A program made the position numbers and the translations under genes. From Xanthomonas hortorum pv. pelargonii (GTDB taxonomy: Bacteria; Pseudomonadota; Gammaproteobacteria; Xanthomonadales; Xanthomonadaceae), in assembly GCF_024499015.1 (NCBI RefSeq), contig NZ_CP098604.1, forward strand, positions 248,001 to 312,000: 64,000 nt of DNA, in the 5' to 3' direction. The notes below the pieces were generated by a model. It saw nothing but the letters and a program-made list of their open reading frames with translations. It was not told where the DNA came from and did not search any database. This document shows positions 20,301-29,099 of this stretch, piece after piece. Each line of letters opens with the position of its first letter. Position 1 is the stretch's first letter.

Positions 20301-22070
20301 ATGAACCAGCCAGCCGCCGCCAGGCCCAGCCCATTGCGGAAGCTTGGCAGCCTGCGCACCTTGTGGCCGTTCGTGCAGCGCCAGCGTGGCCTGTTCGCCG
20401 CCTGGCTGATCGCACTGGCCATTTCCTCGGCCGCCACCTTGAGCCTGCCGGCGGCGGTCAAGCAGATGATCGACCACGGTTTCTCCGGCGGTTCGCAGAT
20501 CAATCAGGCCTTCGCGCTGTTGTTTGCGGTGGCGGTGGTGCTGGCATTGGCCACGGCCGCGCGCTTTTACTTCGTCGCGTTGCTGGGCGAAAAAGTCGTC
20601 GCCGATCTGCGTGGCCGGTTGTACGCGCATCTGATCGGGCTGGACGCCGGCTTTCATGATCGCAGCCGCAGCGGCGAGCTGGTCTCGCGCCTGTCGGCCG
20701 ACAGCGAGCTGCTGCGTGGGGTGATCGGCACCACCATGTCGGTGGCGTTGCGCAGCTCGGTGACGGTGATCGGCAGCATGGTGATGCTGTTCGTCACCAG
20801 CCCGCGGCTGGCCGGGTTCACGCTGATCGGCATCCCGCTGGCAGTGCTGCCGATCGTGCTGGGCGCACGCCGCCTGCAGAAGATCTCGCGCGCGAGCCAG
20901 GACCGTGTGGCCGACGCCAACACGCTGGCCGCCGAAACGCTGGGCGCGGTGCGCACCGTGCAGGCGCATGCGCGCGAAGGCTACGAAAGCCACCGTTTCA
21001 GCCAGGCCTTGTTGGCGGCGATCGAAACCGCGCGGCTGCGCATCCGTACCCAGGCCACCGTCACTGCGGTGGCGATCATGCTGATTTTCGGCGCGATCGT
21101 CGGGGTGCTGTGGCTGGGTGCGCACGATGTGATCGGCGGGCGCATGACGCCCGGCACGCTGGGGCAATTCGTGTTGTACGCGTTGATCGGCGGTGGTTCG
21201 GTCGGCGCATTGGCCGAGGTCTGGAACGAGTTGCAGCGCGCGGCCGGCGGCATGGGCCGCGTTGGCGAATTGCTCGACGAGCAACCGGCCATCGTCGCGC
21301 CGGCCACGCCGCAGCCATTGCCGCAGCCGTTGCGCGGTGCGATCCATTTCGATCAGGTGGTGTTTCATTATCCGCAGCGCCCCGATGCGCCTGCCCTGGA
21401 TCACTTCGATCTGCATGTCCTTCCGGGCGAAACCGTGGCGCTGGTCGGGCCCTCCGGCGCCGGCAAGAGCACGGTGCTGTCGATGTTGCTGCGTTTCCAC
21501 GACCCGGTCAGCGGCAAGCTGCGCGTCGACGATGTGGATCTGCGCGACACCGACCCGGTGCTGCTGCGCGAACGCATTGCCTTGGTGCCGCAGCAACCCA
21601 CGCTGTTTGCCGCCAGCGCCGCCGACAACATCCGTTATGGGCGCCTGGAAGCGAGCGATGCGCAAGTGGAAGCCGCTGCCGTTGCCGCCGAAGCCGATGT
21701 CTTCATTCGCGCCCTGCCGCAGGGCTATGCCAGCGAACTGGGCGAACGCGGCGCACGCCTGTCCGGCGGCCAGCAGCAGCGTGTGGCGATCGCACGTGCA
21801 TTGCTCAAGGACGCGCCGATCCTGCTGCTGGACGAGGCCACCAGCGCGCTGGACGCGCAGAGCGAGCGTGCCGTGCAGCAGGCGCTGGACCGGCTGATGG
21901 AAGGCCGCACCACGCTGGTCATCGCCCATCGCCTGGCCACCGTGCTCAAGGCCGACCGCATCGTGGTGATGGATGCCGGCCGCATCGTCGCACAGGGCAC
22001 GCATGCGCAATTGATTGCCGAAGGCGGCCTGTATGCAGAGCTGGCGCGGCTACAGTTCATCGATCAGTGA
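20301..22070 (+). CDS. ABC transporter, fused permease and ATP-binding domains (MsbA-like exporter)
   Basis: A 589-residue half-transporter that should act as a homodimer in the inner membrane. The transmembrane domain (residues about 20-320) has six hydrophobic segments. The ATPase domain has Walker A GPSGAGKS, signature LSGGQQQR, Walker B ILLLDEATSALD and switch His in IAHRL. All are intact. MsbA-type exporters move lipids or drugs; the substrate here is not known. The ATG at 20301 (MNQPAAARPSPLRKLG) is chosen over an upstream in-frame start because the upstream residues are not family-like. Monocistronic, followed by a small hairpin (22117-22135). Confidence 0.88.
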   Translation: MNQPAAARPSPLRKLGSLRTLWPFVQRQRGLFAAWLIALAISSAATLSLPAAVKQMIDHGFSGGSQINQAFALLFAVAVVLALATAARFYFVALLGEKVVADLRGRLYAHLIGLDAGFHDRSRSGELVSRLSADSELLRGVIGTTMSVALRSSVTVIGSMVMLFVTSPRLAGFTLIGIPLAVLPIVLGARRLQKISRASQDRVADANTLAAETLGAVRTVQAHAREGYESHRFSQALLAAIETARLRIRTQATVTAVAIMLIFGAIVGVLWLGAHDVIGGRMTPGTLGQFVLYALIGGGSVGALAEVWNELQRAAGGMGRVGELLDEQPAIVAPATPQPLPQPLRGAIHFDQVVFHYPQRPDAPALDHFDLHVLPGETVALVGPSGAGKSTVLSMLLRFHDPVSGKLRVDDVDLRDTDPVLLRERIALVPQQPTLFAASAADNIRYGRLEASDAQVEAAAVAAEADVFIRALPQGYASELGERGARLSGGQQQRVAIARALLKDAPILLLDEATSALDAQSERAVQQALDRLMEGRTTLVIAHRLATVLKADRIVVMDAGRIVAQGTHAQLIAEGGLYAELARLQFIDQ

Positions 22071-22186
22071 CGCCTGGATGCGCTGTTGCCTGAGTGACAT
22101 GGCGGTACGTTTCGCTCACCGGCGCATTGCCGGTGGTGCGCTTTGAGCACTCTGGAAGTAACGCTGTGACGGTAACCAAGTGACAC

Positions 22187-23086
22187 ATGCCTCGCCCTAG
22201 AACCACCATCCGCCAGCTCAGTTATTTTGTCGCGCTCGCCGACACCGGCAGCTTCACCCGCGCCGCCGAGCAGATGGGCGTGTCGCAACCCTCGCTGTCG
22301 CAGCAGATTCGCGCCTTCGAAACCATCATCGGTGCAGCGCTGTTCGAACGCGGCGTGCCGGCGATCCTGACGCCGCTGGGACGCGATCTGCTCGACCGCG
22401 CACGCAGCATCCTGCTCGACATCACCGACCTGGAAGAAGTGCGCGCCACCTCGGCCGACACGCTGATCGGCACCATCCGGCTCGGCGTGTCGCCCACGCT
22501 CGGCGCGTACCTGATGCCGAGCCTGGTCGCGCGCCTGCACCGCGAGCACCCGGCGCTGCGCGTGCATGTGCGCGAAGGCTTGCCGACGGTGCTGGCCGCA
22601 GGCCTGGCCAGCGGTCTGCATGACGTGATCCTTGCGCAATTGCCGGTCGCCGGGCGCGGCCTGCATAGCGAGCGGCTGTTCCGCGAACCGCTGCACGTGA
22701 CCATGGCCGCCGATCACCCGTTGCGTGCCAAAACCTTCATCACACCGGCCGATCTGCGCGGTGCCAACCTGCTGACGTTGATGCCGGAATACCGGCTGGC
22801 CGAACAGATCGCCGCGATCGCCATGGACGTCGGCGCCACTGTCCTGCGCGATTACGAAGGCACCAGCCTGGATGCGATCCGCCAGATGGCCGGGATGGGC
22901 ATGGGTCTTGCACTATTGCCAGACCTGTATGTGCGCCAGGAAATCCGCGAGGGCGACGACGTCGTCGTTCGGCCGATCAAAGGCGGACGCTACTATAGGG
23001 AGATCGGGCTGTTGTGGCGGCAAGGCGCAGGACGCGCGCCGGCCTTCGGCCTGATCGCCGATCTCCTGCGTGCGGTGGCCGCATAG
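22187..23086 (+). CDS. LysR family regulator, OxyR-like but without cysteines
   Basis: A 299-residue LysR-type regulator. The winged helix-turn-helix at residues about 8-66 (TIRQLSYFVALADTGSFTRAAEQMGVSQPSLSQQIRAFE) is followed by a substrate-binding domain. The arrangement and sequence resemble OxyR (for example IRLGVSPTLGAYLMPSLV). However, the redox loop reads LLTLMPEYRLAEQ where OxyR has GHCLRDQ, and the whole protein has no Cys. It therefore cannot sense peroxide by the OxyR disulfide mechanism. It lies 88 bases upstream of, and co-oriented with, the secretion-like operon and may control it. Confidence 0.85.
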   Translation: MPRPRTTIRQLSYFVALADTGSFTRAAEQMGVSQPSLSQQIRAFETIIGAALFERGVPAILTPLGRDLLDRARSILLDITDLEEVRATSADTLIGTIRLGVSPTLGAYLMPSLVARLHREHPALRVHVREGLPTVLAAGLASGLHDVILAQLPVAGRGLHSERLFREPLHVTMAADHPLRAKTFITPADLRGANLLTLMPEYRLAEQIAAIAMDVGATVLRDYEGTSLDAIRQMAGMGMGLALLPDLYVRQEIREGDDVVVRPIKGGRYYREIGLLWRQGAGRAPAFGLIADLLRAVAA

Positions 23087-23174
23087 GAAAATCCTATGCG
23101 TCGAATAAGCGCTGCGGCCTTGTTCGTTACCTGCAACTCGTCAATGCTTCATTGAACTCATCAACGGAAATCGA

Positions 23175-24863
23175 ATGGCGGGCAAGCAGATCGGATGGCG
23201 GGAAGCGGGAGCCTGGCTGGCGGAGATCGTCGGGCCGGACATGCCGTATGTGCGTCTGGCCATGGTGTATGGCGTGGCGATCAGCCTGCTGTCGCTGGCC
23301 ACGCCGATCTCGGTGCAGTTGCTGATCAACAGCGTGGCCAACACCGCGCTGCCCGCACCGCTGTGGACGCTGTCGAGCCTGCTGCTGGGGCTGTTGCTGC
23401 TGGTGGCCGGCCTGAGCGCGATGCGGGTGTGGGTCATGGCGCTGTTCGAGCGCCGCCTGTTTGCGCGCGTGGTCTCCGAAATCACGGTGCGCGCGGTGCA
23501 TGCGCAAAATCCGTTCTTCGCCGATCAGAACCGCGGCGACATGTTCAATCGTTACTTCGATCTGGTGGTGGTGCAGAAAGCCGTGCCGAGTCTGGCGATC
23601 GGCGCCTTCACCATCGTGCTGCAATCGGCGGTGGGGCTGATACTCACCAGTTTCTACCATCCGTTCTTTCTCGGTTTCAACGCATTGTTGCTGCTGGTCA
23701 TCTTCAGCATCTGGATGATCTGGTCGCGCGGTTCGATCCGCACCGCGGTCGATCTGAGCCATGCCAAGCACGAGGCCGCACGCTGGCTGGAAAGTGTCGG
23801 CGGCTCGAACGGTTTCTATAAATCCAGCCGCCATCTCAATTTCGCGATGGACCGCTCCGAAGCCGTCACTGCAGCTTATGTCGACCGGCACCGGCGCCAT
23901 TTCCGCTACAGCTTCACCCAGACGGTGGCGTTTTTGCTGGTCTACGCGGTGGCCAGCGCCGCGTTGCTGGCGCTGGGCGGCAATCTGATCCTACGCGGCG
24001 AGCTGTCGATCGGCCAACTGGTCGCCGCCGAACTGATCCTCAGCGCGGTCTTCTACGGCATCTCGCAACTCGGTGGCTATCTGGATGCGTTCTACGATCT
24101 GGTAGCGAGCTCGGAAGAACTCTCGCTGCTGTTTGCGATCCCGCAGGAACGCGCCGTCGTTGCACGTGGCAAAACGCCCGGCAACAGCGCGGTGCGCCTG
24201 GATGGCGTGATGATCGACGGCGCACGTTTCGATTTTTCGCTGGCCGCCGGCGAGCAGCTGGTGACGATCGCCGATGGCGGTGCGGAGCGGCTGCTGGCGA
24301 TGATCCTCAAGCGCCACATGGTGCCCGATCGCGGGCTGGTGATGGTGGGCGGCGCAGACATGGCCACCTTCGACATGTACCTGCTGCGCTCGGAAGTGAC
24401 GGTGCTCGACCGGCCGACCATTGTCGAGGTCACCATCCGCGAATATCTGGCGCTGGCGTCTGCCGATGTGACTTCGGAAGCGATGCTGGAAGCGATCGAT
24501 GCGGTGGGGCTGCGCAGCCGCATTGCCGCACTTCCGCAAGGTCTGGATACGCGCCTGGCCGCATCGGGCTACCCGTTGTGGATCGGCGAAGTGATGGCGT
24601 TGAAGCTGGCCAATGCGCTGCTGGTGCGCCCGCGCGTGCTGATGCTGGCGCAGTTGTACGATCTGATTCCCGCCGATCGGCTGACCGATGTCTTGCGTCG
24701 CCTGAAAGAGGCCGGCACCACGGTGCTGCTGTGCACCGGCAGGCCGGAAGACATCACCCTGGATGGCTGGTTCCACCTGCAACCCGAGCGGCAGCAGCGC
24801 TTTGCCACGCGCGCCGAATTGATCGCCTCGACGCAGGAGGCGAACGATGCAGCACGCTCCTGA
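23175..24863 (+). CDS. type I secretion-like ABC protein with a degenerate ATPase domain
   Basis: A 562-residue protein. Residues about 25-330 form an ABC exporter membrane domain with strong hydrophobic segments (about 28-50, 65-90, 140-160, 168-185, 248-270, 278-295). Residues about 335-535 align in layout with an ABC ATPase, but every nucleotide motif is missing. At the Walker A position it reads TIADGGAERLLAM (about 364-376), with no GxGKS. The signature position reads YPLWIGEVMALKLA in place of LSGGQ. The Walker B position reads RVLMLAQLYDLI, with no D-E. The frame is unbroken and codon use is normal, so this is a conserved degenerate domain, not a frameshift. It overlaps the HlyD gene by 17 bases. 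Confidence 0.8.
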   Translation: MAGKQIGWREAGAWLAEIVGPDMPYVRLAMVYGVAISLLSLATPISVQLLINSVANTALPAPLWTLSSLLLGLLLLVAGLSAMRVWVMALFERRLFARVVSEITVRAVHAQNPFFADQNRGDMFNRYFDLVVVQKAVPSLAIGAFTIVLQSAVGLILTSFYHPFFLGFNALLLLVIFSIWMIWSRGSIRTAVDLSHAKHEAARWLESVGGSNGFYKSSRHLNFAMDRSEAVTAAYVDRHRRHFRYSFTQTVAFLLVYAVASAALLALGGNLILRGELSIGQLVAAELILSAVFYGISQLGGYLDAFYDLVASSEELSLLFAIPQERAVVARGKTPGNSAVRLDGVMIDGARFDFSLAAGEQLVTIADGGAERLLAMILKRHMVPDRGLVMVGGADMATFDMYLLRSEVTVLDRPTIVEVTIREYLALASADVTSEAMLEAIDAVGLRSRIAALPQGLDTRLAASGYPLWIGEVMALKLANALLVRPRVLMLAQLYDLIPADRLTDVLRRLKEAGTTVLLCTGRPEDITLDGWFHLQPERQQRFATRAELIASTQEANDAARS

Positions 24864-25932
24864 TCGCAACACGCACTTCCCCACCCTGGCGGCAATGCGC
24901 CCACCCAGCATCGCCAAGGCGCTGGCATGGATGCTGCTGATCGGCATTGCCATTGCCAGCGCGATCCTGGCGCTGGCGCCGTGGGTGCAGACCGCCAGCG
25001 GCAAGGGCCAGGTGGTGGCGCTGGATCCGGGCGACCGCCAGCAACAGGTCACCGCCTTCGTGCCCGGCCGGGTCGAGCGTTGGTATGTGCACGACGGCCA
25101 GCATGTCTCGCGCGGCGATCCGATCGCGCGCGTCGGCGATCTGGATCCGGACCTGCTCACTCGCTTGGCCAGCGAACGTGCGCAGGTGCAGGCCGAAATT
25201 GCCGCGATCCAGCAATCGCGCGCGGTTGCCAGCATCGACGTGGCACGTAGCAGGCAATTGCTTGCCGAAGGGCTGGCCGGCCGCCGCGACTTTGAGCTGA
25301 CCCAGATCAAAGTCGCCGAGGCCGACGCCAAGCTGGCCGAATCGCGCGCCAAGCTGACCCGCATCGATATCCAGTTGAATCGTCAGTCCGCGCAATTGGT
25401 GCGCGCGCCGCGCGACGGCCGCGTGCAGCAGCTCAACGCCGCCAGCGGCAGCGCGATGGTCTCGCCCGGCACGGTGCTGGCGGTGATCGCGCCGGAGCGG
25501 GTGGAGCGCGCGGTCGAGCTGTACATCGACGGCCGCGACGTGCCGCTGATCCGCCCCGGTCGCCCGGTGCGGTTGGAGTTCGAAGGATGGCCGGCGATCC
25601 AGTTCAGCGGCTGGCCGTCGGTGGCGCATGGCATGTTCGACGGCCGCGTGCGCGCGATCGACCCCAACGCCGCGCCCGATGGCTTGTTCCGCATCCTGGT
25701 CGAACCGCAGCCAGGCAAGCCGGCCTGGCCGGCACGCGAGTTCGCCCGCCAGGGCGGCAAGGTGCGCGGCTGGGTGCAGGGCGAAACGGTAAAGGTCGGC
25801 TACGAATTGTGGCGCCAGCTCAACAACTTCCCACTGGAATTCGGCCGGCGCCCGGCAGCGGCGACGCAGGATGAGGGCAAAGCCAAACCGGCAGCGTCCA
25901 AGGCCGAAGACGACGAGACCGGCAAAAAATGA
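24847..25932 (+). CDS. HlyD family membrane-fusion (periplasmic adaptor) protein
   Basis: A 361-residue adaptor. A short cytoplasmic N-terminus and one membrane anchor (about residues 25-48, WMLLIGIAIASAILALAPWV) precede a biotinyl-lipoyl-like barrel (QQVTAFVPGRVERWYVHDGQHVSRGDPI), a coiled-coil hairpin (about 100-180) and a beta-barrel domain (DVPLIRPGRPVRLEFEGWP). The C-terminus is Lys/Ala/Glu-rich. It would link the inner-membrane ABC protein to the TolC-like protein encoded next. Start overlaps the previous gene; stop overlaps the next (ATGA). Confidence 0.87.
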   Translation: MQHAPDRNTHFPTLAAMRPPSIAKALAWMLLIGIAIASAILALAPWVQTASGKGQVVALDPGDRQQQVTAFVPGRVERWYVHDGQHVSRGDPIARVGDLDPDLLTRLASERAQVQAEIAAIQQSRAVASIDVARSRQLLAEGLAGRRDFELTQIKVAEADAKLAESRAKLTRIDIQLNRQSAQLVRAPRDGRVQQLNAASGSAMVSPGTVLAVIAPERVERAVELYIDGRDVPLIRPGRPVRLEFEGWPAIQFSGWPSVAHGMFDGRVRAIDPNAAPDGLFRILVEPQPGKPAWPAREFARQGGKVRGWVQGETVKVGYELWRQLNNFPLEFGRRPAAATQDEGKAKPAASKAEDDETGKK

Positions 25933-27332
25933 TCCGCCGTCTTGTCTTCTTGCTGATCGCGCTCGCGCCGGGCGCGGCGGCGGCCCAAACCACTGCGCTG
26001 ACCCTGGACGAAGTGCTGCAGTCCTCGGCTCGCTCTGCGCCGCAGATTGTCGAATCGCTGGCCAAGGTCCGTCAGGCCGAAGGCAAGGGCATCTCGGCCG
26101 ATGGCGCGTTCGATACCGTGTTCGATATCGACGGCCATTCGCGCGAGGCCGGGTATTACGACGGCAGCGCGATCGAAAGCACGGTCAAGCGACCGTTCGA
26201 TAACAACGGCGGCTATTACTACGGTGGTTACCGCTCCTCGCGTGGTTCGTTCCCGGTCTACGAAGACAAGTCCTACACCGACCGCGGCGGCGAAGTGAAA
26301 GTGGGCGCGCTGTACGCGCTGCTGCGCGACCGCGTGGTCGACGAGCGCCGCACCAAGCGCAGCGTTGCCAGCGCCGACATCAATGTCGCCCAGTACGAAG
26401 CCGAAATGGTGGCCATTGGCGTGCAGCGACGCGCGGTGGATGCTTACCAGAGCTGGGTTGCGGCCGGACTGAAACGGCGCGCGTACAACGACCTGCTGCA
26501 ACTGGCCGAGCAACGCCGCAATGCGATTTCGCGGCAGGTGACGCTGGGCGCACGGCCGACCATCCTGCTGACCGAAAACGACCAGAACCTGGTACGCCGA
26601 CGTGCGCTGGTGGTGCGTTCGGAGCAGGACTTCGCCAATGCGGCCAATGCCTTGTCGCTGTATCTGCGCGACGACACCGGCATGCCGCTGATCGTCTCCA
26701 GCGAACGCCTGCCGGCCGACACCTCCGCACTGGAAGGCCTGGCCGGCGCCAGCAAGATCACCGCACCGGTGGAGCGCCCGGATTACCGCGCCGTGCTGAC
26801 CCGCATCGACCAGGCCACCGCGCGGCTGATGCTGGCGCAGAACGATCTCAAACCCCGCCTGGATGTGAGCCTGGAAGTCAGCAAGGATCTTGGCGAACCC
26901 GGCGTCGGCGGCCCGAACCGCTCGCCCACCGATGCCATCATCGGCTTCCGTTTCAGCGTGCCGCTGGAAAACCGTGCCGCCAAGGGCCGCGTTGCCGAAG
27001 CGCGCGCCGAGATCGAAGCGCTGGATCAACGCAGCCGTTACCTGCGCGACCAGATCTCGGTGGAGGTCGAGTCGGTGGTCATCTCGCTCAACGCCGCCGA
27101 ACGCCTGGCCAAGATCGCCGACGAAGAACGCAGCCTGGCCGACCGTCTCGCCGCGGCGGAGCGGCGCCGCTTCGAGCTTGGGTCGGGCGACTTCTTCCTG
27201 GTCAATCAGCGCGAAGAAACCGCCAACGACGCACGCGTGCGTTTGATCGATGCTCAGGCGCGCATTGCCTCTGCGCGCGCCGAACTGGCGGCCGCGACGG
27301 CTGATCGGGATGCGTTGCAGCTGAGTCGTTGA
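25929..27332 (+). CDS. TolC family outer-membrane efflux protein
   Basis: A 467-residue protein with signal peptide MIRRLVFLLIALAPGAAAAQ. It has the duplicated helix-strand architecture of TolC channels: LDEVLQSSARSAPQIVESLAKV in the first half, and PVERPDYRAVLTRIDQATARLMLAQNDL plus long helices with RRRFELGSGDFFLVNQREETA in the second. An unusual Gly/Tyr-rich insertion (NNGGYYYGGYRSSRG) lies at about residues 94-108, in the region of the first beta hairpin. Third gene of the secretion-like operon; overlaps hlyD by four bases. Confidence 0.87.
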   Translation: MIRRLVFLLIALAPGAAAAQTTALTLDEVLQSSARSAPQIVESLAKVRQAEGKGISADGAFDTVFDIDGHSREAGYYDGSAIESTVKRPFDNNGGYYYGGYRSSRGSFPVYEDKSYTDRGGEVKVGALYALLRDRVVDERRTKRSVASADINVAQYEAEMVAIGVQRRAVDAYQSWVAAGLKRRAYNDLLQLAEQRRNAISRQVTLGARPTILLTENDQNLVRRRALVVRSEQDFANAANALSLYLRDDTGMPLIVSSERLPADTSALEGLAGASKITAPVERPDYRAVLTRIDQATARLMLAQNDLKPRLDVSLEVSKDLGEPGVGGPNRSPTDAIIGFRFSVPLENRAAKGRVAEARAEIEALDQRSRYLRDQISVEVESVVISLNAAERLAKIADEERSLADRLAAAERRRFELGSGDFFLVNQREETANDARVRLIDAQARIASARAELAAATADRDALQLSR

Positions 27333-27475
27333 GCCGGCGTCGTTCGAACTTTTCCGCATCGCGCAATGACGCCCGGGTAACACGTGCCTGCGCATGCTCG
27401 CCTTCACCGGCCCGACGCCGGTCGTGCGGTCCCTGGCGGTTCGCACTGCGACCTTGGAATCTTTCGGAGGTGCGT

Positions 27476-27688
27476 ATGTCTTTTCGGCAATTTCCCGCAG
27501 TCGGTGCAGATGGCGAGTCTTACGTCATCATCGAATTCCGCGACGAGCTCGAATCCCCCACCGCGCAGCAATCCCGCACGAACGCGCACGCTGCGCCACG
27601 TTACGAACTCCCCGATGGCCGCCACCTGCAACGGCAAGGCCAACGCTTCGTCACCCAGGGTGGCGAGTTGCGGCTTTCGACGTCCTGA
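27476..27688 (+). CDS. small hypothetical protein
   Basis: A 70-residue protein, MSFRQFPAVGADGESYVII and on, with a good ribosome-binding site (CGGAGG seven bases upstream). The sequence is charged and has no signal, membrane segment or Cys motif. The DGESYVIIEF and YELPDGRHLQRQG phrases suggest a small beta-rich domain. Not recognised. It stands 143 bases after the TolC gene and may be independently transcribed. Confidence 0.55.
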   Translation: MSFRQFPAVGADGESYVIIEFRDELESPTAQQSRTNAHAAPRYELPDGRHLQRQGQRFVTQGGELRLSTS

Positions 27689-27752
27689 GATGGAGCTGGT
27701 CATTTTTTGACCACAGCAGCCGCAGCCGTTGCAGCGCAATGGCTGCGCGCAG

Positions 27753-27801
27753 TTATCCACATGCTTGTGCAGATTTCATCCACACCCTGTGTGGATGAAA
27801 T
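27753..27801. promoter_or_regulatory. DnaA-box cluster within and beside a 13-bp hairpin
   Basis: A perfect DnaA box TTATCCACA lies at 27753-27761. Twelve bases on, a perfect 13-base inverted repeat (ATTTCATCCACAC at 27773-27785, GTGTGGATGAAAT at 27789-27801, loop CCT) carries TCATCCACA on each arm. Each is a one-mismatch DnaA box, in opposite orientations. The site is in the 283-base gap between the small gene and tyrA, far from any dnaA gene here. The hairpin alone could be a bidirectional terminator; DnaA binding is inferred. Confidence 0.5.
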
Positions 27802-27971
27802 ATATGTTGTGAGTGCGCGGCATTACGCCAAGCGACCATCAGCCAGGCGACAATCACTCGCGACGTCGACTCCTCGCCTACGACTGCAGTCAAACCACAC
27901 ATGGTTGCTGCTCACATCCCGGCAGCCCGATACCAACATCGACATCGACCAAGCGCGCGCCTGCCCTACCG

Positions 27972-29099
27972 TTACCCAACGCGATCGGAGCGCTCCAGCA
28001 CCCGCCCGATCCCGCTGCGGTCGATCTCGCTGGCAGCCTGCGCCAACGCTGCGCGATCGCTGTTCGGCTCGAACCCAATCCGGAAATGCAGCTCGCCCAC
28101 CGGCGTGCGCGAGGAGTGGATCGACGACAGATTCACACCGTGCTGCTCGAACACATGCAGCAGCGCGCGTAGCGAGCCGGGTTGATCCTCCGGCAGATAC
28201 ACGCTCAGCGTCAGCGGCTCGGTGAGATCGGCCAACAGGTAGCCAACACGCTCGTAGGTGTAGTTGCCCGCCGCAAGCGACTCGCGTTGCAATGCCTGTG
28301 CGTTGTCGTCCAGAAATCGACTGCGAAACTGCGCACGCGCCCCGTCGTCACCTTGCGCGACCAAGGCGCGCAACTGCTGCAATTGCGCCAGCAGGCGATC
28401 GAGCATCTCGCCCACGTACGGATTACCGAACTGGATGTCTTCGTAGATCGACGGATTGAGCGAGAGAATGCGCGCGATCACCGCGGTATCCAGCTCGAAC
28501 GAGGCCGAGCGATACGGCATCAGCGCGCGCAGTTCGCCGAGCAGCGGCGCGTAGTCACGCAAGGTGCCGGCCTGCGCCAGATGGGTGGCGTGCACCATCG
28601 CCTGCACCAGGGCCATCACGCGGTCGTGGTGCTCGGGCGTGGCGTACACGCATTCGGCCTGCAGCGCGCTGTAGAGCGTCTGCACCCACGCCGACCAATG
28701 CTGCAGACGCGCCTCGCAAACCACCATCACCCGCCCCTTCAAGGTCGGCGACTTGGGCGGTGCGGTCATCGGATGCAGACCGACCACCTCGGCCTGCGAT
28801 GCCAGCATCGCGGCAACCGGTGCCTGCTTGATCGAGGTGACATCCATCCACAACTGCGATGCCGCGCGCGGCCCGGCAAGTTCGACATAGCGCTCGATCA
28901 ATGCGGCGGTGTGGCGAATCGGCGCAGAAAAAATCAGCACATCGGCACGCTGCGCCAGGCTCGCCTCGTCCATGCCGCCGACCTCGGCCGGATCGAAGCC
29001 GATCACCTCCAGCCCCATGCGCATGCGAAGAAACTGCGCCAGCCATCGACCGTAGGCGCCGGCAATGCCGACGATGCCGACCACCGGCTGCGCGATCAT
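27972..29099 (-). CDS. tyrA: prephenate dehydrogenase with C-terminal ACT domain
   Basis: Converts prephenate to 4-hydroxyphenylpyruvate in tyrosine synthesis, using NAD(P). The N-terminal Rossmann fold starts PVVGIVGIAGAYGRWLAQFL. The central helical dimerisation domain includes GLHPMTAPPKSPTLKGR and HATHLAQAGTLRDYAPLL. An ACT-like domain at residues about 298-360 (LSVYLPEDQPGSLRALLHVF) probably binds an amino acid for feedback control. 375 residues. The gene start overlaps the stop of pdxY (four bases), so the two are coexpressed. Confidence 0.9.
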   Translation of the reverse strand: MIAQPVVGIVGIAGAYGRWLAQFLRMRMGLEVIGFDPAEVGGMDEASLAQRADVLIFSAPIRHTAALIERYVELAGPRAASQLWMDVTSIKQAPVAAMLASQAEVVGLHPMTAPPKSPTLKGRVMVVCEARLQHWSAWVQTLYSALQAECVYATPEHHDRVMALVQAMVHATHLAQAGTLRDYAPLLGELRALMPYRSASFELDTAVIARILSLNPSIYEDIQFGNPYVGEMLDRLLAQLQQLRALVAQGDDGARAQFRSRFLDDNAQALQRESLAAGNYTYERVGYLLADLTEPLTLSVYLPEDQPGSLRALLHVFEQHGVNLSSIHSSRTPVGELHFRIGFEPNSDRAALAQAASEIDRSGIGRVLERSDRVG

